Part shown: positions 1-8,224 of the stretch, in pieces | Numbering within the stretch: the first letter of the stretch is position 1 | Layout: each line of letters begins with the position of its first letter | Source: Deltaproteobacteria bacterium | Lineage (GTDB): Bacteria > Desulfobacterota_C > Deferrisomatia > Deferrisomatales > JACRMM01 | Reading direction: 5' to 3' | Assembly: GCA_016218905.1 (NCBI GenBank) | Contig: JACRCS010001046.1 | Location: 1 to 16,804 of the forward strand | DNA: 16,804 nucleotides | Program-made: the position numbers and the translations under genes | Notes under the pieces: generated by a model | Database searches by the model: none | What the model was told of the DNA's origin: nothing | Seen by the model: only the letters and a program-made list of their open reading frames with translations

Positions 1-3000
1 CGTACAGAATGCGCACCAGCTCTTCGTTGATGGGATCGAGGCGGAGGGCCGCTTCGGCGGTCCGGCAGGCTTCCTCCTGGCGGCCGTCCGAAGCCAGGAG
101 CCCGCTCCACCGGCGGGCGCAGTCGAGGTAGAGGACCGTCAGCTCCTGACGGAGGGTTTCGGCCGGGTCGGGCAGGATCATTCCCGCCAGGAACTCCCCC
201 TCCCAAAGCGCGAAAGCAGAGCGAAAGGCGTTGTCCGCCTGCCAGTACTCCCTTCTGCGCAAATGGCCGAGCCCCTTCGTCGCCCGTGCCCGAAAGCCCA
301 GCGCATCCACCCGGCAATGCTCCAGGGCGAGCACCCCCTTGCGTAGGGAGAGATAGCGACGGCCGTCGATCTCGCCCCCCGAGGCCTCTTGGAAGGCTCT
401 GCGCAGACGGATGAGCAGGGCATCGAAGCTCTTCCGTGCGTTCTCCTCCGGGCTTTCCGGCCACAGGAGCGCTGCGATCTCTTCCTGGCCGCACTGGAGC
501 CCGGGAGAGGAGAGGAGTACCGCAAGGAGCTGCCTCTGGGCCGGCGTCAGGCTGCTTCCCCGCAAGACCACGCGCGGTCCGAGCCGGATCTCCAGCAGGC
601 CGAGGCTGGTAATCTCCAATAGGGGAAGGACGGAGCCGTCCGGGAGGATTTCCAGTCCGAGCCGTCGCCTCGCGAGCTCCCTGGCGAAGGCCGGTCGGAT
701 GCCTTCCCGAACGGCCGCGGAGAGGATCCTCTCCATCAGTTCGGGAGACCAACCGTAGAAGTAGGCGTGGCGGTTGCGGTGTAACAGGTCGAGGCACTCG
801 CCGATGTCTTTGCGGGCCTGCTCGGACTGACCGGTTTCCAGGCACAGCCGGGCACGGTGTGCATGGAGCCCCGCCCGGCCATACGCCTCTCGCATGTCGT
901 CCATGATCTGCAGGCCTTGTCCGAAGGCCTCCAGCGCTTCGTCCGCCTTTCCCGCGCGTGCGAGGGCTGCGCCCGTGAACAGGGAGTTCACGGCCGCGAA
1001 GTAGCGGGAGCCGGTCTCGGCCCGCAGGCGGCGGGATTCCTCGACAGCCGCCAACGCCTCGGCCACCCTCCCCTCTTCCGCCAGGACCAGCGAGTCGTAC
1101 TGCAGGAACTGGCTGCGCAGATGGGCGCCTCCTCCGGTGAAGTCGGCGGCCAGGGCGCGGCCGAGGACCTCGCGCGCCCTCTCCCGGTCGCCCCGTGCGA
1201 GGGAGATGTCGACGTCCCACATCCTCAGGAACGCTCTCAGGACGCTCCGGTCCACGAGGTCCTCTCCGACGAGCCGCCGGAGGCGGACACGGTGGTACGT
1301 AAAGGCGTCGTGTTCCCCGAGATTGACCTGAGCGTTCACGAAGGCGAGATAGAGAGCCGCCTTGTTGAGGGGCGCAACCAGGGGCGACGCAATGAGAGGG
1401 TAGGCCTTCTCGATCTCCGCGAGCACGTCGTGCGCCGGACTTCCGGCGAAGAGATGCCGGTAACAGCGCCACAGGCGTGCTTCGGCCTCCAGGTTCTTGA
1501 GCCCGAGCTCCTGGGCGATCTTCAGGCCCACGTCGAAGTAGGCGTCAGCCCGGCGGATATCGTTGCGGATGACGGTGAAGCCCATCAGGAAGACGTTCGC
1601 GGCGCGGGCCCGATGGAGGGCCGCGAGCTTTCCCGACTGACCCTCGAAGAGCGCGGCAGCCCGCTCGAGGTACATCGAGCCGAGGTGATAGCGGCCGTCG
1701 ACCACCGCATGAAAGGCGACCAGCTGAAGGAGGGCGAACAGCTCTCCCATGTCGTCGGCGGCCCGGACGAACCGGCCGCGGGCCTCTTCCAGATGGGACA
1801 GCGCCTTCGGAGGATCGACATTGAGGATAGTGATGCCTGCGAAGTAGGAGAGCCAGCCGTACTGCCGGACGGCGTCTTCCGGGATTCGGGTCAGAGCCTG
1901 GTGCAGCGTCACGATTCGATTGTGCGCCTGCAGTTCGAAGCCGACGCCCTTGAGCAGCGTGTCGGCTGCGGCGAATTCCCCCGCGTCGAAGTAGCACCCC
2001 AAGGCCTCGAGCGGGCGCTCGTGTTCCAGATACCAGCGGGCTGCCCGGCAGTGGACGCTCCGGATCTCCTCCGGACTCAGGCGCTGCAGCGCCAAGGCGC
2101 GCAGGCTCTCCCGAAACAGGTGGTGGAAGACGAACTCCGTACGATCGCCGTCCAGCGGCCGGACGAAGAAGTTGCGGCCGTGCAGGTCCGAAAGGAGCTC
2201 TCGGGCGTCCGGCGCTTCCGCCAGCATTTCGGCTAGGCGGATGGGGATGCTTTCCAGCAGAGCGAGGGAGAGGAGGCTCCGCCGCCGGCCCACGGGGAGG
2301 CGGGGGAAGATCTGCGCCACGAAGTAGCCCAGCACGCTGTCCCGGGTGACCGCCTCCAACTCGTGGGCGAGGCCGTCCTCTCCGCCTTCGGCCCCCTCCG
2401 GCAGCGATTGGCCGGCGAGGACCAGTCCCAGGGCCCAACCCTCGGTGACGCGGTAAAGAAGTTGAACGGACCGCTGGGAGACCGGGATATGAAGGACGCC
2501 GTTGAAGAGCTCGGCGATCTCGTGGCGGTTGAACGACAGGGTGGCGTTGTCGACGAGGAACGAATCGGCTGGGGGCAGCATCGCCCGGACGACGGGTGCA
2601 ATCGGATGGCGGGAGGTGAGGATGAAACGGAGCCGCGGCGGTGCGCCCTCCAGGAGACCCCGGAGGAAAGCCAGGCTCTCGGGAAAGCCGTCGAGCAGGT
2701 ACACGTCGTCGAAGACTAGCCGGAAATCCCTCGTCAGGGACGACTTCAGATCCGACAACAGCACGGAGCAGAGCCGCTGATGATCGCCGGCGGAGACCGC
2801 ACCGGAGACGAGCATGCGCTCCAGCAACGGCGCCCGGAAACCTGGGATGCGCGCCGTCAGACCTGCCAGGAGGCAAGAGATGAACGAAAGCGTATCCCCG
2901 TCTTCGGGGCCGAGCTGATACCAGCAGTAGTCGACGCCGAGCTCTTCGGCGAGCTGGGCGGCGAAGACGGACTTCCCCTGTCCCGCCTGGGCCTCGATGA

Positions 3001-3112
3001 ACAGTGCCCTTCTCCCGCCGCCTCCCTGCTGGCGTACGTATCCGAGAAGACGCTGCCTTCGGAGTTGAGCTCCATCGAGATATGGGGGGAAGAGCTTGCC
3101 GGCTCTATCCAC
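1..3112 (-). CDS. MalT-like ATPase / BTAD-family transcriptional regulator (3' end outside window)
   Basis: An open frame runs on the minus strand from a GTG at 3112 to the window edge: 1037 codons visible, no stop, so the C terminus is missing. The N terminus is a STAND/MalT-type NTPase. The Walker A-like AQAGQGKS (residues 40-47) has Ala for the usual first Gly, and Walker B LVFDD is at about 131-135. An arginine-containing FILTSR sensor stretch follows, then a winged-helix region, a long helical TPR-like middle (about 300-820), a winged-helix DNA-binding domain (about 830-915, with IAALLWPESPEENARKSF) and a BTAD domain starting near 920. Family members sense a ligand through the middle region and activate transcription; the ligand here is unknown. 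The start is forced: an in-frame TGA, the stop of the upstream paralogue, lies 6 nt before the GTG, and AGGTGATC is a strong Shine-Dalgarno. Function as a cytoplasmic regulator is family inference. Confidence 0.88.
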   Translation of the reverse strand, partial: MDRAGKLFPPYLDGAQLRRQRLLGYVRQQGGGGRRALFIEAQAGQGKSVFAAQLAEELGVDYCWYQLGPEDGDTLSFISCLLAGLTARIPGFRAPLLERMLVSGAVSAGDHQRLCSVLLSDLKSSLTRDFRLVFDDVYLLDGFPESLAFLRGLLEGAPPRLRFILTSRHPIAPVVRAMLPPADSFLVDNATLSFNRHEIAELFNGVLHIPVSQRSVQLLYRVTEGWALGLVLAGQSLPEGAEGGEDGLAHELEAVTRDSVLGYFVAQIFPRLPVGRRRSLLSLALLESIPIRLAEMLAEAPDARELLSDLHGRNFFVRPLDGDRTEFVFHHLFRESLRALALQRLSPEEIRSVHCRAARWYLEHERPLEALGCYFDAGEFAAADTLLKGVGFELQAHNRIVTLHQALTRIPEDAVRQYGWLSYFAGITILNVDPPKALSHLEEARGRFVRAADDMGELFALLQLVAFHAVVDGRYHLGSMYLERAAALFEGQSGKLAALHRARAANVFLMGFTVIRNDIRRADAYFDVGLKIAQELGLKNLEAEARLWRCYRHLFAGSPAHDVLAEIEKAYPLIASPLVAPLNKAALYLAFVNAQVNLGEHDAFTYHRVRLRRLVGEDLVDRSVLRAFLRMWDVDISLARGDRERAREVLGRALAADFTGGGAHLRSQFLQYDSLVLAEEGRVAEALAAVEESRRLRAETGSRYFAAVNSLFTGAALARAGKADEALEAFGQGLQIMDDMREAYGRAGLHAHRARLCLETGQSEQARKDIGECLDLLHRNRHAYFYGWSPELMERILSAAVREGIRPAFARELARRRLGLEILPDGSVLPLLEITSLGLLEIRLGPRVVLRGSSLTPAQRQLLAVLLSSPGLQCGQEEIAALLWPESPEENARKSFDALLIRLRRAFQEASGGEIDGRRYLSLRKGVLALEHCRVDALGFRARATKGLGHLRRREYWQADNAFRSAFALWEGEFLAGMILPDPAETLRQELTVLYLDCARRWSGLLASDGRQEEACRTAEAALRLDPINEELVRILY

Positions 3113-3122
3113 GGTCGATCAC
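3113..3122 (-). promoter_or_regulatory. Shine-Dalgarno overlapping the upstream stop codon
   Basis: Read on the minus strand, AGGTGATC (3122-3115) matches the 3' end of 16S rRNA over 8 nt. It contains the TGA stop (3121-3119) of the first BTAD regulator. The GTG of the second regulator follows at 3112. A ribosome terminating on the first gene sits on the second gene's initiation site, which predicts translational coupling and near-stoichiometric synthesis. Confidence 0.75.
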
Positions 3123-6100
3123 CTGGTGCGCTGGGAGGGGGCGGCAACGCTCGCGGAAAGCCTGCCGAAGAGCTCCCTGGTCTCGGCCGACGGCTCAAGC
3201 CCCGTGGCGCCCAGGAGAACGCGACGGCAGCGCTCGTAGACGCGCAGGGCTTCAGCGGGGTGGCCGGCCTTTTGGTGGCAGAGCATGAGGCGGCGGTAGA
3301 GCCCCTCCGCCAGATCGTCGGCCTCCAGGCCGCGCCGGCAGCAATCCGCGGCGCGCTGCCAGTCTCCGGCTCGCTCCCAGCGCTCGGAGAGCTGCTCCAC
3401 CAGACGCAGGAAGCGGCCGCGAAGGCGCTCCCGAAGAGAGACTGCCCAAGGGTTGTCCTCATCGCCCTTGAGGAACGGTCCGCGATAGAGAGCTAGAGCC
3501 TTCTCGGCCAGAGCTTGGGCTTTGCTGCCGTTCCCGTCGGCTCCCTCGTGCTCCCGCACGGCTCCCAGTCGACGGAGGCCACGCTCGAGGGCCCACACAT
3601 CCACCCAGACGACGCGAGGGTCGAGACTGAGGCGCCCTTCCCGGAAAACGACAGCCCTTTCATGGCGGATCAACTGACGCAGGCGGTGCAGGGCCACCTT
3701 GAAGGACTGGCGGGCCGTGTCGCCCTCGGCGTCGGGCCAGAGCGCCTCGGTGATCCGTGCCTCGGAGGCCTCGCTGCCTCCGAGCGCGACAATCATCCTG
3801 AGCAGCTCCAGGGGCTTCTTCTGAACCTTTCCGGAGAACTCGAGGGGCTCGCCGTCCACCTCGAGGACGAAGCCGCCAAGGGTGCGGATCCGGAGCGGCC
3901 ACGGCCAGTCCTCGAGGTGTAGGGGCGGTTCATCGGGCACGAGGTTGCGCCGCCGGATGAGGTCCCGAACGTAGTCCGCCTCGATCCCCGCCTCCAGCGC
4001 CTTCACGCAGAGCCGGGTCATGAGCGGCGCCATCCACCAGGAGAAGTTCATGTACCGCCCGGCCCGCCCGATGGGGAGCGCTTCGCGCAGTGTGTCGAGA
4101 CACGCTGCCTCGTCGCCGGAATCCAGGGCGAAGTACGCTTTGACCATGAGGTCGCGGTAGAGGAGGACCGACGCCCGGATCTCGCGCGTCAGTTCGATGG
4201 CACTGTCCAGGGAGGCGCTCGCTTCCTCGCGCCTTCCGCATAGGTACTGGACCTGGGCCAGGGCGGCCTGGACCGTGGCCCGCGAGAACGGCCCGCCCAG
4301 GTGCTCCACGGCATCGGCCGCTGCGCCGACGTGTGCGACAGCGCGGTCGGTCTCGCCCACGAGAGCCGCCTGCCAGGCCGCGACGTAGTGGTAGTGCACC
4401 AAGTTCAGGTGTTGGGTGCGGTCGATCCGGGCAACGAGCTCTTCGAGGTACTTCCTTCCCATCCGGTAGTCGCCCGCGCCGAGGTAGGAAACGATGCCCT
4501 GGAAGTAGAGCATGAAGTCCCAGACGTGGACGCCGCTCTGGTTGGCGATGTGCAGCGCTTCTTCGAACGTCTCCTGGCCCTCGGCGCAGAAACCCAGGGC
4601 CCACTCCCGCAAGCCGCGCAGGCAAGTCCAGATGATGCGCGCCAGAGGCGGTAGACCCGCCCCCTCGTCCGGCGGCCGCAGGAGATCCATGACCAGGTCG
4701 AGCTTCGAGTGATCGGCCGTCCACCACAAGTGGTACAAGGCGAGCTGATTGCCCGCCATAATGCGGTGGGTCGGATCCGTGGAGGCCTTTGTCAGAGCCA
4801 GAACGCGCTCGGCCCAGAGATCGATCCGCCGGTCTTGCGGCAAGTGGAACATGAGGGCGCCGAACATGCTTCCGGCGACCCTGCCCTCGATCTCCGGCAA
4901 GGGAAACCCTGCATACCGCTCCATCAGCGCGTCGAGCCGTTCGATCCACCGGTCGAAGCGCGAAAAGTCGCTCCACTCGTAGAGGATGGAGTCGACGATG
5001 CCCGACCATGTGAGATAGAGACCCGCCGCATCCTCGTAACGCTCGAAGAGGGCATGGGCCCGCTCGAAGCAACGCCGGGCTTCCGAGAAGTCCCGGGCCA
5101 TGTTGCAGACCCCCAGCCAGAAGAGAAGATAGGGGAGACGTTCGAGGAGACGGGGCGGCATGTGCTCCACCCATCTCCTCACCGTCTCGCTCCGTCCCTG
5201 GCTTACGAAAAGCTGAGCGTTCTCGGCGATGAGGCCTGCCAGCCTGTCCCAGTCCGAGCACTCAACCGCGAGGCTCGCGGCTTCTTCGACGTGGCCGTGT
5301 TCCAGGAGGATCCGGGACGCCTCCCGCTTGGCCGCCGCCAGCTCCTCCGGAGAATAGGTCGCCTCCCCCCTCCTCAGAAGGAACTCCCGAAAGAGAGGAT
5401 GATAGCGGTAGCTATCCTCCGCGTCCGAGCGCCTTTCCGTGAAGTAGTTGTTGCGGCTCAATCCCGCCAGGAGCCGGGAGGCGTCGGCATGGCCGGTGAG
5501 TTCGGCCGCCATGTCGGCGGAGAGAGTCGGTAGCAGGGCGGTCCGCAGGAGGAAGTCCTGGACTGGACCGTCCATCTTGTTGAACGCCTCCCAGGCAAAG
5601 AAGTCGAATACCTCTGCCGGCGTCCGTTCCGCCCGGATCGGGTCAACGGCCGAATGGTCCCCTCTGCCTGCCTCCATCAGGAGCACGAGCCCGGCTACCC
5701 ACCCCTGGGTCCTCTCGTGCAGCGAGTCGATTGCCTCAGCTCCTGGCGGCCTTCCGTCATGGAGCTGGACGATGGCTTCCGTCTCATCCCGCGTGAGGCG
5801 CAGGTCGTCCCAGCCGATAACGTCCATCTTGCGCCGCGCTCGCAAGCGGACGAGAGCGGAGGGGGGAGCGGCGCGGCTGATGAGGATCACTCGCATCCCT
5901 TCCGGAGTTCCCAGGAGCCCTTCCAGCAGGGTCTCGTGAAAGCCAGGGGCCTCCCCGACTTCGTGGCAGTCGTCGAAGACCACCTGGGAGGAAGGCGGCA
6001 ACTGCCGGAAGAACTGCTCGAAGAAAGAGCGCGCGAAGGCCCCGGTGCCCAGCTGGTACTCGGGCGTCAGAAGCGGCAGCGGTTCGAGACCGTCGGGCCG

Positions 6101-6364
6101 AGCCTGGCGCGCTGCCAGGCTCAGGTAGTAGAAGAGAGACGCCGGATCCGCATCCCTCTGGTCAACTTGGTACCAGAGGCAGGGGGAACCGCGAGCGTCG
6201 AGATAGCTGGCGACGAGGGTCGATTTGCCCGAACCGCCCGGCCCGTGGACCCACGCCACGGGCCGCTCCGCCCTCTCGTCGAGGCGCCGGAAGAGCCGCT
6301 CGCGCGCAACGACCGTACGGATCTTCGGACGGCAGATCTTGCTCAGCGGAGCGAAGGTCGGCAC
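3119..6364 (-). CDS. MalT-like ATPase / BTAD-family transcriptional regulator
   Basis: Encodes 1081 aa from a GTG at 6364. This start is preferred over an in-frame start at 6469 because GAGGAGGGG sits 6 nt upstream and homology-like sequence (FAPLSKICRPKIR) begins there. Order of parts: Walker A GPGGSGKST (about 41-49), Walker B VVFDD (about 128-132), sensor LISRAAPP, and a MalT-like winged-helix segment with YRYHPLFREFLL. A long TPR-like helical region (about 340-810) follows, then an OmpR-like winged helix from about 824 (LRIRTLGGF, ITEALWPDAEGDTARQSF) and a BTAD domain (about 912-1070, ending AEALRVYERCRRVLL...LEPSAET). The protein should be a large cytoplasmic signal-responsive activator with a C-terminal effector, the reverse of SARP regulators, where the DNA-binding domain is N-terminal. 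It is translationally coupled to the paralogue downstream. Target genes cannot be read from the sequence. Membership is secure, the ligand is not. Confidence 0.93.
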   Translation of the reverse strand: MPTFAPLSKICRPKIRTVVARERLFRRLDERAERPVAWVHGPGGSGKSTLVASYLDARGSPCLWYQVDQRDADPASLFYYLSLAARQARPDGLEPLPLLTPEYQLGTGAFARSFFEQFFRQLPPSSQVVFDDCHEVGEAPGFHETLLEGLLGTPEGMRVILISRAAPPSALVRLRARRKMDVIGWDDLRLTRDETEAIVQLHDGRPPGAEAIDSLHERTQGWVAGLVLLMEAGRGDHSAVDPIRAERTPAEVFDFFAWEAFNKMDGPVQDFLLRTALLPTLSADMAAELTGHADASRLLAGLSRNNYFTERRSDAEDSYRYHPLFREFLLRRGEATYSPEELAAAKREASRILLEHGHVEEAASLAVECSDWDRLAGLIAENAQLFVSQGRSETVRRWVEHMPPRLLERLPYLLFWLGVCNMARDFSEARRCFERAHALFERYEDAAGLYLTWSGIVDSILYEWSDFSRFDRWIERLDALMERYAGFPLPEIEGRVAGSMFGALMFHLPQDRRIDLWAERVLALTKASTDPTHRIMAGNQLALYHLWWTADHSKLDLVMDLLRPPDEGAGLPPLARIIWTCLRGLREWALGFCAEGQETFEEALHIANQSGVHVWDFMLYFQGIVSYLGAGDYRMGRKYLEELVARIDRTQHLNLVHYHYVAAWQAALVGETDRAVAHVGAAADAVEHLGGPFSRATVQAALAQVQYLCGRREEASASLDSAIELTREIRASVLLYRDLMVKAYFALDSGDEAACLDTLREALPIGRAGRYMNFSWWMAPLMTRLCVKALEAGIEADYVRDLIRRRNLVPDEPPLHLEDWPWPLRIRTLGGFVLEVDGEPLEFSGKVQKKPLELLRMIVALGGSEASEARITEALWPDAEGDTARQSFKVALHRLRQLIRHERAVVFREGRLSLDPRVVWVDVWALERGLRRLGAVREHEGADGNGSKAQALAEKALALYRGPFLKGDEDNPWAVSLRERLRGRFLRLVEQLSERWERAGDWQRAADCCRRGLEADDLAEGLYRRLMLCHQKAGHPAEALRVYERCRRVLLGATGLEPSAETRELFGRLSASVAAPSQRTR

Positions 6365-6533
6365 GCAAGCCCCTCCTCGAGCAAAGAACCTTCGGGTCGA
6401 ACCTACCGTTCTGCCCGGAGGGACGCGGGCCCGCGTCGCAAGCGCTGGGCCCCCGGATAATCCGCCCACGAAAGCAAGAGGGGTGCCATTCGTGCATGTT
6501 TCGCAGTGATCACCGTTTGTTCACAGACGTCAA

Positions 6534-6552
6534 GCAACCAACCCGTGGTTGC
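6534..6552. promoter_or_regulatory. Inverted repeat upstream of the BTAD regulator pair
   Basis: GCAACCA, 5 nt, TGGTTGC: perfect 7-bp arms about 170 nt upstream of the 6364 start. On the minus strand TTGACG follows the repeat directly and could be a -35 element, although no convincing -10 is visible at the right distance. It is a candidate operator for an autoregulated promoter. It could equally be a chance palindrome. Confidence 0.3.
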
Positions 6553-6794
6553 GAATTTCGTTTCCACTTTCTGCCATACAGTTTGGGCAGTTCAGGTGCG
6601 CAGTTCTGTGCCGAGGCAGTCCTGTCCCAGGTGCGTCCAGAACAGGGGACACGAATGGTGCGGCCTGTATGGGATGGCACGAATGGGTGGAAGGAAGCGG
6701 GGGGCTACGCCGTTTCAAAGAAGGATGACGAGGAGCTCCTCGGGCTCTTGCTCATGCCCAAGGCGCCGCTGCGGGCGCTCGAGCTCGTCGCTCC

Positions 6795-6959
6795 AGCTAT
6801 ACACGACGTCGTAAATAGTTGCGCGTACCGGATTGCCGTAGGGTGGGCGGTTCTCGCGCAGCGAGGTTCGCCCACGCGTGGGGCAACCCGCCTGCGGCGG
6901 AACGCCCCACCCTACGCTCAGGTGCAGATGCGCAAACAATTGTGACGCTCTGTATAGTT
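6795..6959. mobile_element. MITE-like element with 30-bp imperfect terminal inverted repeats
   Basis: The left end (6795-6824, beginning AGCTATACA and ending GTTGCGC) and the right end (6930-6959, beginning GCGCAAAC and ending TGTATAGTT) are inverted copies that pair at 22 of 30 positions. Inside them lies a second palindrome, GTAGGGTGGGC (6838-6848) facing GCCCCACCCTAC (6904-6915). No coding sequence is evident. The architecture fits a non-autonomous palindromic element. It ends 8 bp from the stop of the GGDEF gene at 6968, so it may also serve as that gene's transcript-end hairpin. The inner motif recurs at 8370 and 12290, so this belongs to a dispersed family. Confidence 0.6.
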
Positions 6960-6967
6960 GCCGCCAG

Positions 6968-8050
6968 TCACCCCTCTTTCAGATTCCGATCCGTAGCCAC
7001 GATGTTCCCGCCCCGGTCCCGAGCCAGCTTCAAGGCCCGATAGGCCCGCCGGAAGACGTCGTCGGGAGGGTCGTCGTTCCGGAAGTCCGCCACGCCGGCG
7101 GAGAGGGAGATGGGGATCCGTTCGCCCTTGGAGAGGAAGCGAAAACACGCCACGGCCTTCCGGATCTCCTCCCCGCGGGCGAGGGCCTCCGGAAGCTCGG
7201 CGCCGGGGAGGATGGCGACGAACTCGCCTCCGCCGTGGCGGCTCAGGGAACCTGCCGGCTCCACGGCCTTTGCGGCGATCTTTGCGATCACCCGGATCAC
7301 CTGGTCGCCGGCGGCGTGCCCGAAGGCCGCGTTCGTCTCCGCCAGGCCGTCGAGTCCCAGGCACAGGAGGCAGAGGGGAGTGCCTCGCTTGCGGTGCCCC
7401 GCGTGCTCCGCCGCAACCCGCTCCTGGTATGCCAGCCGGTTGGGGCAACCGGTGAGCTCGTCGGCGAAGGTCGCGGTCGCGGCCGCCCTCAACTCCCCGG
7501 CCTGGTTCCGGATCGCCCCTTCGAGGGAGGAGATCTCCCCGAGCAGGTCCGTCAGGCCCTTCTCCACCACGGCCCGCCGGCGCCGCTCCTCCTCTTCCTG
7601 CGCTTCCAGGGTGCCGAAGATGCCCACGACGCCGACGTCGATCGCTCTCTTCACCGAGGAGGCGCGGTCCAGGACCTCGTCGGCCGTGAGGCGCATCCCT
7701 TCCGCCTCCGCCCGCATCGCCTCGTCGAACGCCTCTCTCGAACCGAAGCCGTCCCGGACCTCCCCGGCGAGCGCCTCGGCCTTCCGGGCGAGCTCCCGGT
7801 GGTCTTCCTCCAGGTCGAGCAGGAACCGGCCCGCGGCGCGCATGTCGGCTTCGATCCGGCCGCGGGCTTCCAGGATGACCCCCGCGAGGGCATCGATCGC
7901 GTCCTCCACGTGGTCGGGCTCCTCGTCCGCTTCGGCGGCGGCCGAGAGGCGCAATGCGCGCTGTCTCAACTCACCCGGTAGCGCGAGCTTTTCGACGAGG
8001 GCAACCAGGACCTGCTTCGCGAGGGGGTCTGAGGGGAGCGCGCGGGCCAT
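6968..8050 (-). CDS. GGDEF-domain protein with degenerate active site
   Basis: Encodes 360 aa. The ATG at 8050 is chosen because GGAGGAG lies 6 nt upstream; an ATG at 8092 has no such site. Residues about 1-185 are charged and helical, probably a coiled-coil signalling region. No membrane segment is visible. Residues about 190-355 are a GGDEF fold: DELTGCPNR (197-205), NAAFGHAAGD (240-249), RHGGGEF (271-277), ISLSAGVA and a final ALKLARDRGGN. The signature is GGGEF: the metal-binding acidic residue at position 3 is Gly275. The usual D-x-D-x-F-K stretch reads GLDGLA, and ND reads NA. No RxxD inhibitory site precedes the motif. Diguanylate cyclase activity is therefore doubtful. A receptor, scaffold or altered-nucleotide role is inference. 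The gene stands alone between two repeat-rich gaps. Confidence 0.87.
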   Translation of the reverse strand: MARALPSDPLAKQVLVALVEKLALPGELRQRALRLSAAAEADEEPDHVEDAIDALAGVILEARGRIEADMRAAGRFLLDLEEDHRELARKAEALAGEVRDGFGSREAFDEAMRAEAEGMRLTADEVLDRASSVKRAIDVGVVGIFGTLEAQEEEERRRRAVVEKGLTDLLGEISSLEGAIRNQAGELRAAATATFADELTGCPNRLAYQERVAAEHAGHRKRGTPLCLLCLGLDGLAETNAAFGHAAGDQVIRVIAKIAAKAVEPAGSLSRHGGGEFVAILPGAELPEALARGEEIRKAVACFRFLSKGERIPISLSAGVADFRNDDPPDDVFRRAYRALKLARDRGGNIVATDRNLKEG

Positions 8051-8119
8051 GGAGGTCTCCTCCGTTCCGGCAGATGGGGACGAGACATTCATCGTCCGGG
8101 CGCGCGGGGCGGTTGAATC

Positions 8120-8152
8120 GAAACCGGAGACCGCTCACGCGTCTCCGGTTTC
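8120..8152. promoter_or_regulatory. Perfect 12-bp inverted repeat upstream of the GGDEF gene
   Basis: GAAACCGGAGAC (8120-8131) and GTCTCCGGTTTC (8141-8152) are exact inverted copies with a 9-nt spacer, 69 bp before the GGDEF start codon. It could be an operator, a 5' UTR hairpin or a terminator-like stem. No T-run follows on either strand, which argues against simple intrinsic termination. Confidence 0.55.
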
Positions 8153-8155
8153 CTG

Positions 8156-8190
8156 TTCTCGGTTCTCAGTTTTCGGTTGTCGGTTCTCGG
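8156..8190. repeat. Five tandem heptamers (TTCTCGG type)
   Basis: Five consecutive 7-bp units: TTCTCGG, TTCTCAG, TTTTCGG, TTGTCGG, TTCTCGG. Arrays of this GGTTCTC type occur between genes in several large-genome phyla and are often mistranslated as small proteins. No function is visible. It abuts the 12-bp inverted repeat. Confidence 0.75.
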
Positions 8191-8224
8191 GGTTCAGTCC
8201 CGGCCGCATGGCCCAGGCAAGGAG

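Noticed and set aside
857..2236. Long plus-strand reading frame of 459 codons opposite the first regulator
   Set aside because: It is antisense to a continuous minus-strand frame with clear ATPase, winged-helix and BTAD motifs. Its translation has no recognisable domain. High GC makes such shadows common.
6715..6939. Possible remnant gene on the minus strand ending ERPQRRLGHEQEPEELLVILL-like
   Set aside because: About 25 codons look protein-like, but the upstream part is repeat sequence. I recognise no family, so it is too little to call.
6496..6945. Possible 149-aa plus-strand gene in the gap
   Set aside because: It runs through the MITE-like inverted repeats, has no convincing ribosome binding site and no recognisable protein motif.
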